From positions 798,370 through 862,369 of the forward strand of contig NZ_CP043875.1 of NCBI RefSeq assembly GCF_032878975.1: a stretch of 64,000 bases of DNA. The letters are read 5' to 3'. Origin of the DNA: Methanoplanus sp. FWC-SCC4 (GTDB lineage: Archaea > Halobacteriota > Methanomicrobia > Methanomicrobiales > Methanomicrobiaceae). The translations under genes and the position numbers were made by a program. Positions 58,486 through 64,000 of the stretch are shown here, piece by piece (position 1 is the stretch's first letter; each line of letters starts with the position of its first letter). The notes below the pieces were generated by a model that was not told the origin of the DNA, searched no databases, and saw only the letters and a list, made by a program, of their open reading frames with translations.

Positions 58486-59483
58486 TGAAAGTAAATATGA
58501 TGCATGGTGCAGGGGGCGCCGTATTTGCAGAACTTCTCGGTCAGACGCTGACCAGGTATAAAAATAATAATGCCGGCGGAATTGGTCTTGAATCACTTGA
58601 TGATGGTGCTGTAATTCCTTTTGAAGATAAAAATATTGTTTTTACAACCGATTCACATGTGGTACGGCCGCTTTTTTTCCCCGGCGGAGACATAGGCAGA
58701 ATATCCGTCTGTGGAACGGCAAATGATCTTGCAATGATGGGGGGCAGGCCTGTTGCCCTTTCCTGTGCAATGATAATCGAGGAAGGCTTTGATATTGAAG
58801 TTCTTGAAAAAATTGTATCCTCGATGGACGAAGCACTTGGCGAATGCGGTGCATCGATTGTCACCGGTGACACCAAGGTGCTCGAAAAGGGTGCTATTGA
58901 CGGAATTGTAATCAACACTGCCGGAATAGGCATTGTGGAAAAGCCTGTTCGCGATAGCGGTCTTTTGGTGGGTGATGTAATTATCGTCAGTGGTACTATA
59001 GGAGATCACGGACTTGCTGTAATGACTGCCCGTGAAGGATTTGATCTTGGTGAACAGATTATGTCTGATGTGGCACCTGTATGGGGGCTTGTTGAAAAGG
59101 CCATGAATGCCGGTGAAATTCATGCAATGAAGGATCCAACCCGTGGTGGCTTTTCAAATGCAATAAATGAAATGGCTGAGAAGTCAGGTGTTCAGGTCAG
59201 AATAGAAGAAGAGGCTCTTCCAATAAGGCAGAATGTAAGGAGTGCATCAGAACTTCTCGGAATAAATCCCCTTGATGTTGCAAATGAAGGAAAAGTTGTA
59301 ATGGGAGTAAGGGCTGAGGATGCAGAATCTGTCCTCTCAGCAATACGCAGCCACAAATATGGAAAAGATGCAGCAATCATCGGGCGGGTGGTTGAGGGGA
59401 AATCAGTTGTCATGGAAACCTCTATTGGTGGAGAAAGATTTATTGAAGCACCTGTCGGCGATCCTGTGCCCCGGGTATGCTGA
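58485..59483 (+). CDS. hypE: Hydrogenase maturation factor HypE
   Basis: 332 residues, PurM-like fold with HGAGG near the start, DDGAVIPF, FTTDSHVVRPLFFPGGDIGRISVCGTANDLAMMG, DPTRGGFSNAINEMA and the terminal PRVC. The last residue is the Cys that is carbamoylated by HypF and dehydrated to the thiocyanate donating cyanide to iron. All parts are intact. Ends the hypCAE operon. Confidence 0.97.
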   Translation: MKVNMMHGAGGAVFAELLGQTLTRYKNNNAGGIGLESLDDGAVIPFEDKNIVFTTDSHVVRPLFFPGGDIGRISVCGTANDLAMMGGRPVALSCAMIIEEGFDIEVLEKIVSSMDEALGECGASIVTGDTKVLEKGAIDGIVINTAGIGIVEKPVRDSGLLVGDVIIVSGTIGDHGLAVMTAREGFDLGEQIMSDVAPVWGLVEKAMNAGEIHAMKDPTRGGFSNAINEMAEKSGVQVRIEEEALPIRQNVRSASELLGINPLDVANEGKVVMGVRAEDAESVLSAIRSHKYGKDAAIIGRVVEGKSVVMETSIGGERFIEAPVGDPVPRVC

Positions 59484-59558
59484 TATTTAATAATCTAAAC
59501 CTTATTTTTAATAATACCTGAAATAATACTTAACAATAATTTTGGATATGTGATTTTT

Positions 59559-60842
59559 ATGGTTCCTGACTGCAATCTTGTTTTAAAAAATGTAAGGATT
59601 CCAAACGGTCGTATTGCTGATATTTCAATTGCCGGCGGACGTGTAATCCATATAGGGAGTGGTTTACCATCAGACCGGGTAATTGACTGCTTTGATTACC
59701 TTTGTCTTCCGGGCGGAGTTGATATGCATGTCCATATGAGGGGTGGAAAGGAACAGTCCTATAAGGAAACGTGGGAGACCGGAACAAAAAGCGCCATAGC
59801 GGGAGGGGTTGCAACGGTTGTAGACCAGCCGAATACCATTCCTCCCGTATTGTCCCGTGAAACTTTTGCAGAAAGGCTTTTAGAAGCCAAATCACAGTCT
59901 CTGTGTAATTATGGGATTAACGGTGGGATTTTTTCCGGCTGTGATGTAAAAGGGATGTACGAATCAGGTGCACTGGCCTTTGGGGAAATATTTGCGGCAG
60001 AGTCCAGTTACGGCTCGGCAATCGGTCCTGATGAGTTAAAAAAATATTTTTTGAAAATTTTAAATGTCGGCGGACTTGCAACCGTTCATGCAGAAAGTGT
60101 TGCAAAAGGAAATGATAATTCCCTCAATGATCATTCTGAATTAAGATCCGAAACCGGTGAAGCAGCTGCCCTAAAGGCTGTGAGGGATATGGCTCCTTTG
60201 AATTTAAGACTTCATTTCTGCCATTTGTCAACTCCTGAATCAGTAAAATTCGTTTCAGGGATACCAAATACTACCTGTGAGGTTATGCCACATCATCTTT
60301 TTTTATCAATTGAGATGTTTGATCAAATGGATGGCAAAGGAAAAGTCAATCCCCCTTTGAGGCATGAGGGGTGCAGGAAGGATTTATGGAAAATGTGGGA
60401 TATGATTGATGTGATAGCATCGGATCATGCACCTCATCTTTTGTCTGAAAAAACGGGTGACTTTTCAAAAGTACCGTCCGGAATGCCCGGTGCTGAAACA
60501 ATGATTCCTTTGTTTATCCCTCATGTATTTGAGAAAAGAATCAATCTGAATTCTTTAATTGAAAAAACCGTAATCAACCCTGCAAAAATTCTTGGAATTC
60601 CTTCTGCCGGATATGAAACAGGGTGCCGTGCGGATTTTGCTCTGTATCCGCGAAGATGTGAGAGAATACAGGCTGAAATGCTTCATAGTAAGGCCGGCTG
60701 GACACCCTATGAGGGTATGAAAGCTGTATTTCCTGAGATTATGATTATTAACGGAGAAATTGTATTCAATATGGGGGAATTTGTAAAGGGTTCTGGTCAG
60801 TGGATCTTTGGAGATGGATATATACCCTATAACTCCAAATAA
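59559..60842 (+). CDS. pyrC: Dihydroorotase
   Basis: 427-residue type I dihydroorotase (amidohydrolase fold), third step of pyrimidine synthesis. Zinc ligands: DMHVHMRG near residues 53-60, HAES, LRLHFCHLSTPES and SDHAPH with the catalytic Asp, followed by the SGMPGAETMIPL loop. The usual carboxylated Lys position is not obvious: the fold has GEIFAAESSYG where Lys is expected in class I enzymes, so metal-site detail is uncertain. ATG 59559 preferred to GTG 59550. Confidence 0.92.
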   Translation: MVPDCNLVLKNVRIPNGRIADISIAGGRVIHIGSGLPSDRVIDCFDYLCLPGGVDMHVHMRGGKEQSYKETWETGTKSAIAGGVATVVDQPNTIPPVLSRETFAERLLEAKSQSLCNYGINGGIFSGCDVKGMYESGALAFGEIFAAESSYGSAIGPDELKKYFLKILNVGGLATVHAESVAKGNDNSLNDHSELRSETGEAAALKAVRDMAPLNLRLHFCHLSTPESVKFVSGIPNTTCEVMPHHLFLSIEMFDQMDGKGKVNPPLRHEGCRKDLWKMWDMIDVIASDHAPHLLSEKTGDFSKVPSGMPGAETMIPLFIPHVFEKRINLNSLIEKTVINPAKILGIPSAGYETGCRADFALYPRRCERIQAEMLHSKAGWTPYEGMKAVFPEIMIINGEIVFNMGEFVKGSGQWIFGDGYIPYNSK

Positions 60843-60861
60843 TATAGTGCCGATATTTTTG

Positions 60862-61023
60862 CGCATCATATAGGTCCCCGGGTGATCAAATGGCATAGGT
60901 CTGGATATGATCTTAGGGACAACCCGGATGCGGAACAGGCAAATTGAACGCCCGGCTTTTTGGGTATAACAGGTGAAGACAGGCGAAATGCCTCTTGTGA
61001 TCCATGTTTGTTAATGCCGGGCG
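60862..61023 (+). ncRNA. Structured GC-rich intergenic RNA candidate
   Basis: This 160-base stretch is clearly GC-richer than the flanking AT-rich DNA and has nested complementary segments: CGCATC (60862-60867) with GATGCG (60927-60932); CGGGT (60879-60883) with ACCCG (60922-60926); GATCA (60884-60888) with TGATC (60908-60912). GTCCC (60874-60878) can pair GGGAC (60916-60920) in a pseudoknot. A second domain closes with CGCCCGGC/GCCGGGCG (60949-60956/61016-61023), with inner AGGC-GAAAT-GCCT. No ORF over ~20 codons fits. Not recognised as RNase P, SRP or tRNA. Strand is assumed. Confidence 0.55.
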
Positions 61024-61068
61024 ACATCCTTTTGACATTTTAATATTTAATTTATTTCGGTGAACAGT

Positions 61069-61383
61069 ATGGCAGAGTTTGATGATGCCGTTATGGATTA
61101 CGAAGATGGAATCCTGATCAGTCTTGATGTTTCTGCCGGAAGTAAGAAGACGATATTTCCTGCTGGTTACAATTGCTGGAGATCAGCGGTTTCATGCAAA
61201 ATAAAAGCTCCTCCTGTTGAAGGTAAAGCCAATAAAATGATTATTTCAGCCGTAGCTTCTTATTTTTCTGTTCATAACAATGATGTTTCGATAATTTCGG
61301 GAACAACCTCATCATCCAAGCGTGTTTATGTCAAAGGGATCTCAAAAAAGAATGCTGTTGAAATCCTATTAAAATCGCTTTGA
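61069..61383 (+). CDS. DUF167 (YggU) family protein
   Basis: 104 residues. The DUF167 signature is visible: LISLDVSAGSKKTIFPAGYN, KIKAPPVEGKANKMIISAVASYF, and VSIISGTTSSSKRVYVKGIS. A small alpha/beta protein of unknown function, found in all domains. ATG 61069 has a GGTG site six bases upstream; GTG 61060 would overlap it. It lies between the structured RNA candidate and dnaG. Confidence 0.9.
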   Translation: MAEFDDAVMDYEDGILISLDVSAGSKKTIFPAGYNCWRSAVSCKIKAPPVEGKANKMIISAVASYFSVHNNDVSIISGTTSSSKRVYVKGISKKNAVEILLKSL

Positions 61384-61545
61384 TTTGAATTTTTATCCGT
61401 TTTATTATGATAAATTTTTTCTTCGTTCTATCTCTTTAAATTAATTTAAATAATTATAGCTACTATTAGTCATTTGGCATATGTCTGTAAAATTAGGTAT
61501 GTTTACAATTCATGTTATATTATCACAATTTAGGAGGAATTATCA

Positions 61546-62739
61546 TTGTATTCACCAGATACTACAAAATATCAGATTTATCTTACATTTGAGGCAGAAG
61601 GGGTGGTCGAAAAGTCCGATGTTGTCGGTGCAATATTCGGGCAGACAGAAGGGCTGCTCGGAGAAGATCTTGATCTCAGGGATCTTCAGCGTTCCGGGAG
61701 GATTGGCAGGATTGACGTAAAAACCGTCAGTAAAAAGGGAGATACTTTTGGTGAAATACTGATTTTCTCTTCGATTGACAGAGCTGAAACCGCCCTTCTG
61801 GCAGCATCGCTTGAAACGATTGAAAGAGTCGGTCCCTGTACTTCAAGGTTTCACGTTGAAAAAATTGAAGATATCAGAATTTCAAAAAGGAAGAAGATTG
61901 TAGATCGGGCCAAAGAGTTGCTTTTGGAATCATTTGAAGAAGGGATCATCAATACAAATGAAATAATAGATTCAGTCCGTGAATATTCACGCATTGAAAA
62001 AATTATTGAAATTGGGGTGGAAAATCTCCCTGCAGGTCCTAATGTAATTGATTCGGATGCAATCATTATTGTTGAGGGGAGGGCTGATGTTATCAACCTT
62101 TTAAGATATGGTATTAAAAACGCAGTTGCCGTTGAAGGAACAAATGTTCCCCAGACAATAGTTGATCTTTGCAAAACCAAGACTGCCACTGCTTTTCTTG
62201 ATGGTGACCGTGGAGGGGATTTAATTCTGAGCGAACTGCTCCAGATAGCTGATATTGATTATGTGGCTGTTTGTCCCCGTGGCAGAAGTGTGGAGGATAT
62301 ATCCAGAAAGGAGATAATAAAGCCCCTGAGAAATAAGGTTCCGGTTGAGTTCATAACTAATAACGACGGCTCTGTTGATTTGGGAACTTATAGCCGTGAT
62401 ACGATAAAGGAAAAATATGACAATCATGAACTAAAAGATCATTCCAGTATTCCTTTATATGATAAATCCCTTGCCGAACAGATGAAGGAAGCTCAGGAAA
62501 AGCACATTTCCAGATTTTTATCAGAAGACTATGAAATATTGAATGAATATCCTTCAGATGAAATTGAAGCGGCTCTGAAAAAGAAACCGGATAATGTTGC
62601 AGGGGTTTTAACGGACAGGAGTGTTGATCAGGTTCTTTTGGATCAGATTGCATTGCAGGAACTTGATTATATTGCCGCTCCTGATTTTAAGGGAATTATC
62701 AAAAAGCCCGTATCAGTAAAACTTCTAAAAATTCCCTGA
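61546..62739 (+). CDS. dnaG: Archaeal DnaG-like primase / exosome subunit
   Basis: 397 residues. TTG start supported by AGGAGG eight bases upstream. The N-terminal archaeal region (TTKYQIYLTFEAEGVVEKSDVVGAIFGQTEGLLG) precedes a Toprim domain with catalytic Glu in IIVEGRADVINLLRYG and the Asp pair in TAFLDGDRGGDL. The C-terminal acidic helical region ends with ALQELDYIAAPDFKG. Archaeal DnaG makes primers in vitro and is a stable component of the RNA exosome. There is no zinc-binding or helicase-binding domain, as is usual in archaea. Confidence 0.96.
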   Translation: MYSPDTTKYQIYLTFEAEGVVEKSDVVGAIFGQTEGLLGEDLDLRDLQRSGRIGRIDVKTVSKKGDTFGEILIFSSIDRAETALLAASLETIERVGPCTSRFHVEKIEDIRISKRKKIVDRAKELLLESFEEGIINTNEIIDSVREYSRIEKIIEIGVENLPAGPNVIDSDAIIIVEGRADVINLLRYGIKNAVAVEGTNVPQTIVDLCKTKTATAFLDGDRGGDLILSELLQIADIDYVAVCPRGRSVEDISRKEIIKPLRNKVPVEFITNNDGSVDLGTYSRDTIKEKYDNHELKDHSSIPLYDKSLAEQMKEAQEKHISRFLSEDYEILNEYPSDEIEAALKKKPDNVAGVLTDRSVDQVLLDQIALQELDYIAAPDFKGIIKKPVSVKLLKIP

Positions 62740-62763
62740 TTTTAATTCAGAGCTTCATTAAAC

Positions 62764-62792
62764 AAAATGCCTTTCAGGCATTTTATTTTTTT
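62764..62792 (+). terminator. Hairpin plus T-run after dnaG
   Basis: AAAATGCCT-TTC-AGGCATTTT is a perfect 9-bp stem with a three-base loop, directly followed by ATTTTTTT, 25 bases after the dnaG stop. It looks like an intrinsic-type terminator. The remaining 62793-62998 is AT-rich with no gene. Confidence 0.7.
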
Positions 62793-62998
62793 GCCTCTGG
62801 CTGCAGGTCTTTATGCGGGTTATATTTTAAGTCCTGCAGAATTTTTTTTCAAAATTTCAATAATACTGGTGATAAAAAATTAATACATATAATTTCTAAT
62901 CGAGTTTTGTTAAAAATTCCTGAAATTTATTATAATCTGAAATTAGTGCTTTTTAATTAAAAAATAACAAAAAAATTGGGAAAAAAATTCCCGTCATA

Positions 62999-63070
62999 CG
63001 CCCCGGCCGGGACTTGAACCCGGGTCAAAAGCTCCGCAGGCTTCTAGGATATCCACTACCCTACCGGGAC
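62999..63070 (-). tRNA. tRNA-Arg (GCG anticodon)
   Basis: Minus strand. Acceptor GTCCCGG pairs CCGGGGC with discriminator G. The anticodon loop CTGCGGA on a five-pair stem gives GCG. T arm CCGGG-TTCAAGT-CCCGG. No encoded CCA and no intron. Reads CGC/CGU codons. Confidence 0.93.
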
Positions 63071-63208
63071 AGCAAATCAGCAATTTTCTGTGCTGTTCCT
63101 GCGCCTACATAGATTGATTCTGCGTACATATAAATATTCCTAATTTGTTATGGCATAGAATCTGTTTGCATCAGTTTTCAGTTTTAAAAATAGTATTTTA
63201 TCGTTTAT

Positions 63209-63850
63209 TCACGCATTGACTTCAATAATATTTTCCGGAGGAACTTTTATCGTGGTGGTTACAGTTGCAATATTCCCGGTTAGTTCAATATGATAGTCGC
63301 CTGCGGAATATATTTTGAAACTCCCTTTTATTTTTTCTTCAGAGAATTTTTCGATGTTTTCAACATATACCTCTTCATCATTTTCTTTATTATAAACAGT
63401 GATTTTGAAATTTGCACGAGGGTTTGGTCTTACCACATTGATTGAATATTCTTCTTTGGATCCGTATTCACTTGTACCTGTTTTTTTGTCAGTTACTGTT
63501 GGAACAGTTGCCGAATATTCCACTATCATAGGCGGATATTGAAGTTTGTAGTCAAAAGGAATTACATTGTAATTATATGTGGTTTTTTCGGAATACACTA
63601 TCCTATAATTGGATTTTGGATCTGTTTCGGGGGGCGGTACTGAATAAGTAGGTTTTTCTTCAGGTGTTTGTGTAGGTATTGGAGTTGAATATGTTACTAT
63701 AGGTTTTGTCGGTACAGGTGTGCTGCCCGGGCCCGAATCAGTTACAGGTACTGGTGGGAGAGGTTCGTCAGGCATTTTTGCGCAGCCTGCGGTTAGGACA
63801 GTTAAAAGTAAAAATATTGTAATAATGAAACCTTTTTTAAAATATTTCAT
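63209..63850 (-). CDS. Lipoprotein with Pro/Thr stalk and beta domain
   Basis: 213 residues: a signal peptide with lipobox (IITIFLLLTVLTAGC, Cys23), a Pro/Thr-rich stalk (residues ~26-75: TPVPTKPIVTYSTPIPTQTPEE), and a beta-rich external domain ending with TVTTTIKVPPENIIEV. No enzymatic motif. Likely a surface lipoprotein of unknown ligand. Upstream, 63851-64000 holds its promoter region and nothing else I can support. Confidence 0.8.
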   Translation of the reverse strand: MKYFKKGFIITIFLLLTVLTAGCAKMPDEPLPPVPVTDSGPGSTPVPTKPIVTYSTPIPTQTPEEKPTYSVPPPETDPKSNYRIVYSEKTTYNYNVIPFDYKLQYPPMIVEYSATVPTVTDKKTGTSEYGSKEEYSINVVRPNPRANFKITVYNKENDEEVYVENIEKFSEEKIKGSFKIYSAGDYHIELTGNIATVTTTIKVPPENIIEVNA

Positions 63851-64000
63851 GATGAAGCATTTATTATGTTAATCTATATTTATCCTTCCCGTTTTTTTGG
63901 TCAGATGAAATGATTTTATTGAAAATACCGGTTGAAGAAATATTCTTTAAGCATGATTTTATTTATGAAATGTATATTTCAGCCTTTAAAAAAGTCAGAA

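Noticed and set aside
60842-61068. Short coding frame (about 20 codons) or RNase P/SRP RNA in the GC-rich gap
   Set aside because: The frame is too short and lacks a ribosome site; conserved RNase P and SRP core sequences were looked for and not seen. Kept as unknown structured RNA.
1-64000. CRISPR arrays, transposase or IS elements
   Set aside because: No regularly spaced repeats and no DDE or HUH transposase found; the only mobile element seen is the integrase-flanked one.

Overview
The window comes from a methanogenic archaeon, most likely of the order Methanomicrobiales. The evidence is a near-complete Eha-type energy-converting [NiFe]-hydrogenase operon, coenzyme F420 (cofE) and cobamide (cobD, cobY) genes, archaeosine (RaSEA) and archaeal informational genes (psmB, the beta-CASP termination factor FttA, DnaG, Sec61beta, FtsZ with a CdrS-like regulator), TATA-box promoters, and strong GGAGG/GGTGA ribosome sites with frequent TTG and GTG starts. 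The DNA is AT-rich overall. The species cannot be named from sequence alone.

Host left arm (1-39.7 kb): a truncated von Willebrand A-domain protein, a class I aldolase, YidD, Xth, TrpF and a ferritin-like protein lead to the eha operon (6.8-13.6 kb, about 14 overlapping genes). Then come cofE, Sec61beta, an amidohydrolase, a universal stress protein, a four-CBS protein, psmB-fttA, an MFS carrier, an XPB-like helicase with HEAT repeats, a STAS protein, a run of surface and membrane genes (PKD, Yip1, HAE3 exporter, DUF373), a coiled-coil COG1340 protein, cdrS-ftsZ, cobD-cobY, an ornithine cyclodeaminase-type enzyme and RaSEA.

Integrated element (39836-57790, 17.94 kb between repeat copies): bounded by perfect 18-bp direct repeats, the left copy forming the 3' end of tRNA-Ser(UGA) and the right copy sitting before hypC. 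Beside the tRNA is an intact tyrosine integrase. Next is a strikingly AT-rich cargo block: a TTG-start micro-ORF, an N6-adenine methylase with no visible endonuclease, and, convergent to it, a tight three-gene operon of a double-GHKL (MORC/Hsp90-like plus histidine-kinase) protein, a receiver-domain protein and an unknown 245-residue protein. This block is the best candidate for an undescribed defence or signalling system. Then follow a divergent ribbon-helix-helix switch, a chain of overlapping micro-ORFs, a second ribbon-helix-helix gene, and a virion-like module: a 53-residue hydrophobic protein, signal-peptide membrane proteins, a spike with a mosaic AT-rich core, and a FtsK/HerA-type ATPase. 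No capsid jelly-roll, portal or terminase was recognised, so an enveloped (pleomorphic or spindle-like) provirus is more likely than a tailed one.

Host right arm (57.8-64 kb): hypCAE, which would mature the Eha [NiFe] centre, pyrC, a GC-rich highly structured intergenic segment that may be a non-coding RNA (60862-61023), a DUF167 gene, dnaG, tRNA-Arg(GCG) and a lipoprotein. No CRISPR array and no rRNA gene were seen. The last 150 bases (63851-64000) hold no gene that I can support.
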